Position numbers and translations under genes: made by a program | Shown: positions 1 through 9,100 of the stretch, in pieces | Layout of the letters: the number at the start of each line of letters is the position of its first letter | Numbering within the stretch: position 1 is the stretch's first letter | Notes under the pieces: model-generated | What the model saw: the letters and a program-made list of their open reading frames with translations, nothing else | Databases searched by the model: none | Told to the model about the DNA's origin: nothing | DNA from: Asterionellopsis glacialis | Lineage: Eukaryota; Bacillariophyta; Plagiogrammaphyceae; Rhaphoneidales; Asterionellopsidaceae | NCBI GenBank assembly: GCA_014885115.2 | Contig: WKLE02001479.1 | Location: forward strand, 1 to 17,124 | Length of the DNA stretch: 17,124 nt | Direction of reading: 5' to 3'

Positions 1-563
1 ATGACGTCAAATATGGATTTGGCACAAATCCGCAGGTGTCCCAGGTACAACTGGTACCTGGTACCTGGTCCTTCCTTTTGCTCCTTCTTGCCAACACGTA
101 TGTGTGTTCCTTGGAGACCTTTTTCTTGCATTTGTGTGATACTATTGCTTCACCATCTAAGTAGGACTACCAGGTACAGTACCTGGTAAAAAAGATTGTG
201 CGATACTGCGGCACAAACATTCAACAAACAAGAAACGATCGTGGTTCGAAATACTTAGCTTGATACATACACGTATCCTGTAGAGCTTGACGGTCCATTG
301 ATGCAAGGACTAACTATTATCTGTCTCTAGCACTATTGCATTGTATCTGCAACACTAGCCATCGTTTTTTGAATGACTTGTGCTAAAGGAGCCTGGTCCA
401 ACACATGGAACATTTTCTTTTTCCTTCACAATTAAACCGTACCAAAAATAATTTCACTTGATCAAACACATTCATTGCGTCATTCGAGAAGTGTCAGTCT
501 AGATCAACATTTAGTATACAACTTGTTAACACAACGACTAAAAGGTAAAAATAATATAATAGT
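1..563. other. Intergenic region with palindromic repeats, upstream of the PARG-like gene
   Basis: I see no convincing gene here. A 62-codon open frame begins at base 1, but it has no recognisable domain and runs through repeats. The stretch holds a perfect TGACGTCA palindrome (2-9), a cluster of CCAGGTAC/GTACCTGG motifs at 41-69, and a perfect inverted repeat at 168-188. The rest is AT-rich and presumably contains the promoter and 5' UTR of the gene starting at 564. An in-frame TAA at 552-554 blocks extension of that gene upstream. Confidence 0.6.
168..188. repeat. 21-bp perfect inverted repeat built from TACCAGGTAC / GTACCTGGTA
   Basis: Ten-base arms TACCAGGTAC (168-177) and GTACCTGGTA (179-188) flank a single A. 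The same 9-mer core, TACCTGGTA or its complement, recurs at 55-63, 4074-4082, 12664-12672 and 12807-12815. This makes it a dispersed short repeat rather than an isolated palindrome. Confidence 0.8.
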
Positions 564-1745
564 ATGAGTCCAAAATCTGTTGGTGATAGCGGTCATGCCC
601 ATATGAGTAGTCCTAGGACTAGTATTGGTGCTGCAAATAATATAAATGGTGGTGTACCACGCCATACAGATTCCAAATTAACATTTTCGCGTGGTTGGTT
701 GAAACACATTGCAAATGAAACAGTTTCTATTGCCGAATCTGGTAGTTACGTAAATCTACTGGGTCAGCGAGTTAACATTCAAAAGGCATTACAGTATTCA
801 ATTGATAATTCTATACATTATCATTCATCGCATATTTTCACACCTGATGCTGCTGCGGAAACGACAAAGGCAAAGACGAAAACGTTATTATCCAACAACA
901 GCAATGTGGATGATAACAATGATCCATCAAGAAAGTCACCTAAATCTGTCATTCCAACAAAGTCAATACAACAAAAAACAGCAACTTTTGAAACAACAAC
1001 AATTTCGATAATTTATGGATCTTCCTTAGATGTTGGTATGTACTTGCAAGGTAGGTATCCCAAGGATGGTCATATTGGGATATTAAATTCAGCCAGTGGT
1101 AAAAATCCAGGGGGTAAATTTCGTCGTGGTACGATATCGCAAGAAGATTGTATATGTCGTGCAAGTTTGTTATATCCCTGCTTGAAGCAATATGAAAATG
1201 TACCACATCATTACTATTACGTCAATAACAAACCCAAGTATCAGGGTAGTTCAAGTGCATGTGCCATATTTTCACCCAAGGTACCTGTCATTCGTGAGGA
1301 TACGGTTCAGGGTGACTTACTAGATACGTATCAAACATTTTCATTCGTTTCTATACCGGCACCAAACGCATTCGTGTTGGGAAAATGTCAAGAAACTAAT
1401 TCAGTACCCAAAGCACAAACGCCTGGTGCACAGCAACGCAATGAAGATTATGAGACGATACCCATCAAGGAAGCCATGTATGATCGTTGTTTCCGAGCAT
1501 TATGCATGTTTGCCGAACACGAATGCACTGATTTGGTGCTATGTGCCTATGGGTGTGGTGTGCATGGGAATAATCCAACCAAAATTGCCGAAACCTTTCG
1601 AGATATACTGGCTACATCTGACTTTCAAGGACGATTCCGTACAGTTGCATTTGCAATCCAACCATCTCGTAAAGCAAATTACAAAGCATTTGCAGATGTG
1701 TTCCCAAAGGCGGGGAAGTATATTTTAGATTCTGAATACAGATAA
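564..1745 (+). CDS. Microbial-type poly(ADP-ribose) glycohydrolase-like protein (TIGR02452/DUF2263 family)
   Basis: Single-exon frame of 393 codons from ATG. An upstream in-frame TAA at 552-554 fixes the start region. The family hydrolyses ADP-ribose polymers through a macrodomain-like fold. Seen here: an N-terminal segment (about 40-95, RGWLKHIANET, then the GSYVNLLGQRV stretch) of the type that precedes the catalytic part in this family. A low-complexity Thr/Lys/Ser/Asn linker follows (about 97-145). The core has the signature NSASGKNPGG (175-184) and SQEDCICRASLLYPCL (192-207), then FSPKVPVIRED, the SIPAPNA segment, and YGCGVHGNNP (329-338), which matches the family WGCG.FGN motif. The canonical family signature is GGG followed by QEE; here it reads GGK and QED (193-195), so the usual catalytic second Glu is Asp195. 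It may therefore be a divergent active enzyme or an ADP-ribose-binding protein. I see no targeting peptide, so a cytosolic or nuclear location is inferred. The next gene downstream (IF-3) is convergent. Confidence 0.85.
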   Translation: MSPKSVGDSGHAHMSSPRTSIGAANNINGGVPRHTDSKLTFSRGWLKHIANETVSIAESGSYVNLLGQRVNIQKALQYSIDNSIHYHSSHIFTPDAAAETTKAKTKTLLSNNSNVDDNNDPSRKSPKSVIPTKSIQQKTATFETTTISIIYGSSLDVGMYLQGRYPKDGHIGILNSASGKNPGGKFRRGTISQEDCICRASLLYPCLKQYENVPHHYYYVNNKPKYQGSSSACAIFSPKVPVIREDTVQGDLLDTYQTFSFVSIPAPNAFVLGKCQETNSVPKAQTPGAQQRNEDYETIPIKEAMYDRCFRALCMFAEHECTDLVLCAYGCGVHGNNPTKIAETFRDILATSDFQGRFRTVAFAIQPSRKANYKAFADVFPKAGKYILDSEYR

Positions 1746-2379
1746 TGTTAATTCAGGTCACGATGAATGGTGTGAGCAAGAGCGAGAAACACAGAAACAG
1801 ATGAAATATATTTCCGAGATATCTATATATATATACATTCGAATTTACTTGCTTACGAACTACATGGTTATACAAATACAGACAGTTTTATAAATTTTTT
1901 TGGAACAACATGGTAACAAGAAATCTTGTTTCAATGATTACGCCTGCGTATGAGCCTTTCTGTTTCTCTGTTTCTTGGGGCAGGACGTCATAGTTTAAAC
2001 AATAGTGGCATTACACACACATATATATATATATTGGTCATTTCAAAATTCTTCATTTCTGTATTAATCTCTGGTAAAACTGATCTGGTTAGGCATGTGT
2101 TTGTAATGAGGAGGACGCTTTGTTATACATGTGATCTGATAGTATAGAATACGCCGTGGAGAACATGACACTGTGCGCAGAAGACCAAGCACGTGGCATG
2201 ACAACAAAATCTAAGTGTTTTTTTTTAAAAAGAAGTATCTATATTTTAAAAGAAGTATCTATATCATTCTTCTTGCATGTGCATGGTATGTTGTGCTGTC
2301 TGGATTTTTATGCCTTTCTCTTTCTGCGCGGCTCAAAATTGGTATCCACTCGTTCATTCATTTATGCACATTGTATTTT
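1746..2379. other. Convergent 3' intergenic region (PARG-like / IF-3)
   Basis: This lies between two convergent stop codons and presumably carries both 3' UTRs. Short (AT)n runs occur near 1822-1834 and 2021-2034. A 20-bp unit is tandemly duplicated at 2225-2264 (core AGAAGTATCTATAT at 2231-2244 and 2251-2264). Open frames here have no recognisable protein features. Confidence 0.5.
2225..2264. repeat. 20-bp tandem duplication
   Basis: Two consecutive copies of a 20-base unit containing AGAAGTATCTATAT (2231-2244, 2251-2264), next to a T-run. It lies just beyond the IF-3 stop codon, in its probable 3' UTR. Confidence 0.75.
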
Positions 2380-3506
2380 TCATTTCTTTCGTCCCACAGG
2401 TGTCATTAACAAGGAAGCATATGTTTTTTCTTCGTTGTGTTTTAACTTTCCTTCTGCTGCATTGTCTGGTAGTTCAACGGCTATACCTTCTTTCACTTTG
2501 GTAATGGTATCAATAGCTGCATTCGGATTCCTACTTAAACATCTTCGACTTGCGCTTACTGTAATTTGACAATTATGTCCTTTACTTAAATATTGAATCA
2601 TGTTTTTAACTTTGCGTTCTAAATCGTGTGTTTCAATTTTTGCCTAAAGAGAAGGAAAACGGAAAGAGTATGCAAATATGGTGTGAGTTCTTGGGAACGA
2701 AAAGGAGACCTGCTATTAAACATGAAATGAAAGGCACTCTCCATTCATCTTCCAAACCAACCAACGTATAATCCGACATGACCACATGGTGGGCTTACCC
2801 TAAATTTAAACTCTTTCGTGACTTTTCCATCTACGACTGTTTTCTTTTTTCCTTTTTTTGTTTTGGTTGCTGCTTTGGCTGCTCCTGCGGATGGTGCTAC
2901 ACCTGCTTTTTGCTGTCGATAAGCCAACTTAGAAAAATCTACAGCTTTAATGACAGGCGGGTCCTTATCCAAGGCAACTGCAATTAAGTCAACGTCCATT
3001 TCAAGAGATGTTTCCATTGCGTTTAGTAAATTCACAACTTCAATGACAGATGGTTCCGTTGGACCTTGATCAATCACTAACCGTACTTGTACATCTTCAG
3101 GAGTTGTATTATTGTTAGATTGCATTTGTTTGTTCTTGTTATTATTACGCACCAGTGTTTCTATTAATCTTTCATTCATTAATGGTCCTTGGTTTTTCTT
3201 ATTGTGTCGTCTGTTGGTGGTGGTTGTGGTGTTAGGTCTTGGACGATTCGCTTGCGTACTAAATAATAATGTTCGTGTACTTGGTGCAGTTGCTTTTGGT
3301 ATTATTTGGCATTGTTGTTGACTCATTTTCGTCATTGGATGCAGCAACGATGACGATGAATAAATGAAGGAGGACGTTGAAAACGCTGAATGATTTAATG
3401 ATTTTTGTATACATCTTTTCAATGACAACAATGAGGATCCTCTACTACAAAAATATTGTTGGTGTTGTAACAATCGTCGACTCGTTGGAAGTGTTAGTGA
3501 ATTCAT
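2380..3506 (-). CDS. Translation initiation factor IF-3, probably mitochondrial; two exons (3506-2799 and 2643-2380)
   Basis: IF-3 binds the small ribosomal subunit of bacterial-type ribosomes and controls start-codon and initiator-tRNA selection. The frame from exon 1 alone runs past the splice site into nonsense. Joining 3506-2799 (236 codons) to 2643-2380 (87 codons plus stop) gives a 323-aa protein with both IF-3 domains intact. The N-terminal domain (about 110-200) starts LMNERLI and includes DKDPPVIKAVDFSKLAYRQQK, matching the family NE.I and PPV.KI.D..K..Y..QK patterns. A Lys-rich linker leads to KEFKFR, where the family has KEIKLR. The C-terminal domain (237-323) has HDLERKVKNMIQYLSKGH and ends MTPVGRKK, like the family's LAPKK-type terminus. 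The first 85 or so residues are Ser/Arg/Gln-rich without acidic residues and contain RTLLFST, typical of a mitochondrial presequence. No hydrophobic signal peptide, which a diatom plastid protein would need, is visible. The first ATG is at 3506-3504. The NTD carries an Asn/Lys insertion near 119-135. Confidence 0.88.
2644..2798 (-). other. Intron of the IF-3 gene (155 nt, GT-AG, phase 0)
   Basis: On the minus strand the donor is AGG|GTAAGC (GT at 2798-2797). The acceptor follows a pyrimidine-rich tract ending TTCTCTTTAG (AG at 2645-2644). Removal keeps the frame and joins KEFKFR to AKIETHDLERK, the expected junction between the two IF-3 domains. Confidence 0.88.
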
Positions 3507-3868
3507 CGTCACAGAGTCTTTTTGGTTCTCTCTGAAGGTGTGCGCGTAATATTCCTCTTATATCATTGCCCACCCGCTTCTTTATCAGAGGACTACTGTA
3601 TCTTCTCTAACGATCCGTCGTAATTGAATGCGAAGTAAATGCGTGAGGTTGAAAAAAGTGGTGCACGTTCCTGCTATTCCTTGCGTCTGTGTTGAGTGTT
3701 GTTTGCGCTCTCTCTGGTGGCTGACTTATGATTTTTCTTGGTTGGAGATTCTTCCCAAGGATCGAGTTGAATTCCATGTAACTTTAGTACCGATATTACG
3801 TATGTGTGACAAAAAAATTGAAAAAAACATTCGAGCGAAAAAACTCTATAACATAAGAAGTCCATTAG

Positions 3869-3876
3869 TGACGTCA
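3869..3876. promoter_or_regulatory. CRE-type palindrome TGACGTCA
   Basis: Perfect 8-bp bZIP/CREB-type site, 363 bp upstream of the IF-3 ATG and 685 bp upstream of the TraB-family ATG. In diatoms, CRE-like elements are known in CO2/cAMP-responsive promoters. Function here is inferred only from the match and its position. Confidence 0.45.
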
Positions 3877-4028
3877 CAATGCAGTTACAGTCAGCCCGCC
3901 CAACAGAAGTAGACCATCGGATATGAGACAGATATTATAGATGGACGGGACAATGCTTGTTTGCAAAGTACAGACAGACTGACAGTATTCTCCGGTGGAA
4001 CTAGTAAATCCAATGAAAATCTAGAATA

Positions 4029-4036
4029 TGACGTCA
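4029..4036. promoter_or_regulatory. Second CRE-type palindrome TGACGTCA
   Basis: Perfect 8-bp palindrome 160 bp from the previous one, in the same divergent intergenic region and 525 bp upstream of the TraB-family ATG. Paired identical sites in one intergenic region are less likely to be chance than a single one. Confidence 0.45.
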
Positions 4037-4150
4037 TCTTCATTCTCTCCCCAACATTGGCTCGCTCGCAGTGTACCTGGTACACCTCAAGACGTCTTGC
4101 ATGCGTTGACTTCACCTTGTGTGACTTGTGTTCCTCCCCCGTTCTTCGAA

Positions 4151-4266
4151 TAGTTATACTGTAATGTCCCGAAACTCAAATAATCGGGTTAAATATTTCG
4201 AAACAATTTAATATATATTCAAATTTGAATCGGTAATATTTCAAAACAACTATTACCGTATAACTA
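4151..4266. mobile_element. MITE-like 116-bp inverted-repeat element
   Basis: Outer arms TAGTTATACTGTAAT (4151-4165) and ATTACCGTATAACTA (4252-4266) are complementary at 14 of 15 positions. The terminal TA on each side is compatible with a TA target-site duplication, as for Tc1/mariner-derived MITEs. The interior is AT-rich and contains a perfect palindrome ATTCAAATTTGAAT (4217-4230) and a small hairpin CGGTAATA/TATTACCG (4231-4238/4251-4258). No coding capacity. No second copy was seen in this window, so mobility is an inference. Confidence 0.4.
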
Positions 4267-4560
4267 AATTGTTCTTCTCTCCTCATCTTTCTCATTTAGG
4301 AATGGAGTATTAATAGAAATAGAGTCTTATGCTGGCCCTCGCTAACATCTGTCTATCAAGTTCAAATTACAATATTGTGTCAAGGCCGGCTTCTTGAAGA
4401 TCTTCACCACCGAGAGAACAAGAGGAGTTGTCGTCAAAGAAGGATACCGAAACACACAGCTGCCATTGCGGTAATTCTAGGTTTTTCCTGGAGAAACGAG
4501 ACTTGATTGTACGCACTGCCTTTCTTTATCTAGCGTGATCCTAATAATTGTTTGACCGTG

Positions 4561-5991
4561 ATGATATCTATGAAAACCGCAATGATGAAAATTGGTACAC
4601 TTTTAGCTTTGTCTTTGTCCTCCACTACCGCATTCACTGTCGTTCCTCCGTCGACCATTCTTACTAGAAATATGAAAAGTAAGTGGGTGACCAATACGAA
4701 TGTGAATACTGTAAAAACGACGAAAAGTGGCCCGAATAAAAACCATGCGCCTTATTGGATGACGAACAATAGTAGTGATGACAATGACACTAATGAAAAG
4801 GATGATTTGCAGGTACTTCGTTTAAAAGATCCTCAGTCCGGACGCCCAATTATATTAGTAGGTTGCATGCATTATAATCCTGTGTCGATTCAGAAATCAC
4901 AACGGATTGTACAAGAATTGGCCAACCAAAATAAATTATACGCTGTCCTCGTCGAAAGTTGTCCATCACGATGGTCCAAAGCCACAGAATTCTTACAGCA
5001 ATTGGAACAAACCAAAGTACTCAAACAAGTGTTTGACGTTGTATTACCGAATGAAATGAGAGCAGCCGCAACCATTGCACAAACCTACGATCGTCCTGTC
5101 ATTTTAGGTGATCAAAATATTGAATTAACGGGATCACGCGTCAAGGAATGTTTTCAACGGACTATAAAAGACATTACACATATACAACATTATCCACAAG
5201 GATTACTTAGTATCGGATCAGATGTACGGTATTCTTTTTCCATCCTCATGCGAAGTTTTGGCCTTACTGGTACAACGAAGCAAGATAAGGACATTGAGTA
5301 CCACGACAGCAAGTCACAATTATCCTTGTATCCAGATTATTTTGATTTAGCCTTGCTGGCAAGTATGCCCTTTTCCTTTGTCCGGTATCCATTGGGTATT
5401 GCGTTACGTAATCCACTCTTTTTTGGTGGGATTGTATTGCTACTTACCTTTTTGGATCAAACCCCATCTGCCCTTTGGACTATGATTATGGCATCTACTG
5501 CTGGTGATGTTGTTCTTGATGCGACAACATCTACATATATGACGACTACCTCTACAGCCGCAACAATGACTGATGATGTATCCTTATCTATTTTATCTGT
5601 ACTTTTGGATGATTCAAATCCTTTGTCGTGGATTGCAACATTAATGGTGGCAGCATTAGAAGTACTTATCTTTGGAAGGGTATTAGCCATGCCAATATTG
5701 GCAGAACGTGATGTTATATTGGCACAATCTATTGTTTCGGTTGCCACAAATACTAATAGCTATCCTCTACAAGAAGAAAAAGAAGGGCAATCGGATGACG
5801 ATAAAGAAAATGAAGTACAACAACAGCTCATGATGGCCACTGGGAAAGATATTGTACCATACTTTACATCTGAAAGATTAATGGATAACAAAAACGATGA
5901 AGATGATACAAAAGATCAAGCTCTTGTTGCAATATTAGGTATGGCACATTGCAATGGTGTCAAGAAAATCATTTTAGAACAAAGCCAATAA
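4561..5991 (+). CDS. TraB/PrgY-family protein with plastid-type presequence
   Basis: A 476-aa single-exon protein. ATG at 4561 is the first usable start; ATG at 4570 would give a slightly shorter signal peptide. Residues 1-24 form a hydrophobic signal peptide followed by SSTTA-FTVVPP. This is the ASAFAP-like cleavage context (Phe at +1) that directs proteins into complex diatom plastids. The mature part shows TraB-family hallmarks: VGCMH (100-104, the GxxH motif), VESCPSRW (131-138, conserved Glu132 and Arg137), GDQNIELTGSR (183-193) and a C-terminal LGMAHCNG (459-466) with the second conserved His463. Two likely membrane segments lie at about 285-298 and 357-381, separated by a Thr/Ser/Ala-rich stretch, and an acidic low-complexity part precedes the last motif. 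TraB proteins (bacterial PrgY, human TRABD, organellar plant homologues) are thought to be metal-dependent peptidase-like membrane proteins, but their substrates are mostly unknown. A plastid membrane location is inferred. Its 3' end converges on the NOC1-like gene 134 bp away. Confidence 0.85.
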   Translation: MISMKTAMMKIGTLLALSLSSTTAFTVVPPSTILTRNMKSKWVTNTNVNTVKTTKSGPNKNHAPYWMTNNSSDDNDTNEKDDLQVLRLKDPQSGRPIILVGCMHYNPVSIQKSQRIVQELANQNKLYAVLVESCPSRWSKATEFLQQLEQTKVLKQVFDVVLPNEMRAAATIAQTYDRPVILGDQNIELTGSRVKECFQRTIKDITHIQHYPQGLLSIGSDVRYSFSILMRSFGLTGTTKQDKDIEYHDSKSQLSLYPDYFDLALLASMPFSFVRYPLGIALRNPLFFGGIVLLLTFLDQTPSALWTMIMASTAGDVVLDATTSTYMTTTSTAATMTDDVSLSILSVLLDDSNPLSWIATLMVAALEVLIFGRVLAMPILAERDVILAQSIVSVATNTNSYPLQEEKEGQSDDDKENEVQQQLMMATGKDIVPYFTSERLMDNKNDEDDTKDQALVAILGMAHCNGVKKIILEQSQ

Positions 5992-6125
5992 AGCAACTGG
6001 AGTTACAGTAGTCATTTCTTTAATAGATACAAAATAGAATGTTCTAAAAACAGATTATTTTAGACTACCCACGTCTGTATGTATTACGTGTGACTGAATT
6101 TGAGATGTGTTCGTGTGTTTGATAT

Positions 6126-9100
6126 CTAATGCTTTCGACGTTTCTTGTTCTTTTTCTTTTGTTTCTTTTTGGCTTGTTGCGCCTTGCCAATATCATCTTC
6201 ACCGTCAGCATGGGTATCGTCAAAAGTGGCTTTCGAGGCAGGACGCTTTCGTTCTTCCCAAGCCTTGTTGATGATTTCCTCGTAGTCAGAAGCATCTACA
6301 AACGATTCTGTAAGTGTTTGCTTTTTCTTCTTATTAATACTGCTACTAGCGTGTTTCTTCTTCCCGCTGTGTATTTCATCTTCGATTTCGTCATCTTCGT
6401 CTTGCTCGTCCTCAATGAGTGCTAAATCATCTTCATCGTCGTCGCTTTCGTCTTTAACAAAGTTTCCTCCATTACCTCCTTCTTCTGAATCGCTATCATC
6501 TTGTGCTGCATCCATGAAATCATCATCATCGTTCGTATGACCTGGATCAACATCAACATCACTGTCCTCTTCATCATCATCAAGTAAGGCTGCATCCATC
6601 TCTGCTTCGTCACCCTTCTCTTTGCCGTCATCGCTATCAAGATCACTCCAACCATCCATGTCAGGATCTTCATCATCATAATGAGCCTTATCACCAGTAT
6701 TGCCACCTCTAGCGTTAGCTGAACTTGCCATTAAGTTTTCAGCAAGTTTATTTACAAACTCTTCTTCTTCGGAATCTGTATCATCAAATTGGGTATCAAA
6801 ATCGATTTTATTAGCAGCCTCCATGGTTCCATCCGCTTCTTCAAAGGCTACTTTTTCGTTGTCATCGTCCTCTTGAGACTTGTGACGGACGATTCCCTTG
6901 ATTTCATCGCGTCTAGCACGTTCCGTAAAGAATGTCTGAAAGAATTCTTCCGATTCGTCCCATTTTTGTTTGTTGGGGTCATTTACTGTCATACGTTCTT
7001 GTTTGGTTTGTCCTACGGAGGATGCAAACCGACGTTCGGCAATGGATTCGCCACGTCTGTTACTAGAGGGATCGCCGCTACCATCCGTACCTGCCAAACT
7101 ATTCTTCTTGGGGTTACGATAGGCAAATTTATCTAAAAATGGTACTAATCCAAAGTCCTTTAATGGATCACCACCATACGAGATTGTACCTCCCATGGTA
7201 TGGGCAAATTTAGATACTGATGGATGATAATGATGCGATACCAAGGATACTTCCCATAATGGTACAGACGTTGGAGGAGGAAGGATTTCCGATGGTGATG
7301 TCTTTTGTGTGTGTCCATTCTCCGTGAATCGTACAAGTGCACCATGAGGTTCTCGTTTTGTTGGATCCAACATGACAATACCATCATCATCATTACTATT
7401 ATCATTCTCATCATTGTTGCTGGAGGTAGAATTATATGTTTCATGCAATGCAGCTTTAAGTGATGGATGATATTTCATAACTTCGTTGACTAAAAAGATA
7501 CTTCCTGCCAGAACAGGTGCACTACCACAATTCAATGTAGAACATAATAATCGTTTAGCCAAGGCAATCACACGTACTTGATCTGTATCATATTTCATTG
7601 CCTTGTACAATAAGTTAAAGTACAAAGTCAAGTGTTTACCACTAGATACCAATGAAGAATTTGTTCCTCCTGCTCCTAATGTTGAATACAAGGCACGATA
7701 GAAACGATCTTGTCGTGACTTGGTGACTTTGTTGGTAGCCGTAGATGCCTTGATACTACTATTGCTGTTGTCATTGGATCCAACAGCTAAATGAAAGAGC
7801 AACATTAGTGCTTGTGTGCAGGTGGCTGGCGAAGATGTATGAACAATTCTATACAAGGTATCAATATGTTGTTCCATTTGTTGATCCTTTTGTGGTAAGT
7901 AGGGATGTGCACGATTTACACCTGTTAATATAGCGGACAATAATCTTGATTTCATGGAATTGTTATGATCGTTGCTGTTATCTTGTGGATGCTTCTTTCC
8001 GTGTTTCCCATGTGGTTGTTGTACAGCAACTTCAAATAAACGAAAGTAGGTATTAATTAAGGATGCTGGTAAGGAAGTTGATTTTTTGTTGTTTTTCTTG
8101 TTCTGTTTGTCATCATCCTTGTCCTTGTCATTGCTATCACCCTTGTCTGTCTCTTCTCCTTCTTCTTTTTCCAATTGTAATTGATTTAAAAAGATAATAC
8201 AATTATATAAGGCACGTGGTGATAATTGTGGACGATAGGATAGCTGTTGCACTTCACGTGCAATGACAACCTTCATCATGGGATGGTGCTTTAACATTTG
8301 TCGTAATTCATGTCCTGCCGAGGCAGCAATTTTTTTCATGGGATCACCTAATTTGTTCACCACAATGGATAACAAGTACGCTTCTTGTTCCGGTACTTGT
8401 TGTAACAGGGAGGAGCATGTCCGTAAGGCAAATAATTTTGTCATTTCAACATTAGACCCACCAGCAGCAGTGTTGGAAGTATTATTCTTGTTTCCACCAC
8501 CAGTAGTTGCACCTGAATGATGATTCAAGGTGTATTCCAAATAATGACGAATAAATAACTGATATTTTTGTTTCAGCACTTCTTCGTATCTCCACAATAA
8601 CAAAATTCTTGGTGATAATGTTTTGCTGGTAGTCGTAGTCGTAGTGGTGTCATTACTATTATTCGTCGTAGCATTCGCATACAAATGAAGGGGTCGCTGA
8701 TCCAAGGAATATAATTTACGATGAGTGGGTAATAAAGTATTTACGAATAAATCCAATAAGGCGTCGGCTGCCATTTGTGCCACTCTCGAATTTGTTTGCT
8801 TACTTTCGACGGAACAACCTGCCAATTGTAACAAGCCATCCAAGGCATATAATTTATGAACTGGATTTTGGGAGACCACGACACTCATGGCCGCAATACG
8901 ATCCTTCAACGTACCACGTTTCATGGTACTTTCCACCCATTTTTCATCTTTTCCTGCACTGCCATTGGAAGATGAAAATAATTGCATTTCCGTTTGAAAG
9001 ACGGAATCGGCAAGTGCACGATAATCCTGTACCATCGAAGTTGTAGACGACGATGATATCGCCGCAGTGAGCGGATGAGTGTAAATGGTATCATCGCGTC

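Larger units (their letters stand above)
3507..4560. promoter_or_regulatory. Shared divergent intergenic region of IF-3 (-) and TraB-family (+) genes
   Basis: About 1 kb separates two divergent start codons, so both promoters should lie here. Visible elements are two perfect TGACGTCA palindromes, a GTGTACCTGGTACAC palindrome (4071-4085), and a 116-bp inverted-repeat element (4151-4266). A pyrimidine-rich stretch ending in ATTTAG at about 4296-4301 resembles a splice acceptor, but no donor could be assigned. A 94-codon open frame at 3628-3912 is Cys/Lys-rich with no recognisable domain, and I do not call it a gene. Confidence 0.55.

Noticed and set aside
1..189. 62-codon open frame from base 1
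   Set aside because: No recognisable domain, Cys/Pro-rich random-looking sequence, and it overlaps palindromic repeats.
241..255. GGTTCGAAAT resembling a tRNA T-loop
   Set aside because: No complementary T-stem and no other tRNA elements around it.
2156..2569. 137-codon + strand frame
   Set aside because: It is antisense to IF-3 exon 2, whose minus-strand reading gives a clear IF-3 C-terminal domain.
3628..3912. 94-codon ATG-initiated frame in the divergent intergenic region
   Set aside because: No domain or targeting signal, Cys/Lys/Val-rich composition, and overlaps a regulatory palindrome. Not distinguishable from chance.
4552..4560. Upstream TTG as start of the TraB-family gene
   Set aside because: A eukaryotic nuclear gene should start at ATG. 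The ATG at 4561 gives a good signal peptide. The GTG upstream of IF-3 (3512) was rejected for the same reason.
6789..7136. + strand frames within 6126-9314
   Set aside because: All lie antisense to the NOC1-like gene, which explains their openness.
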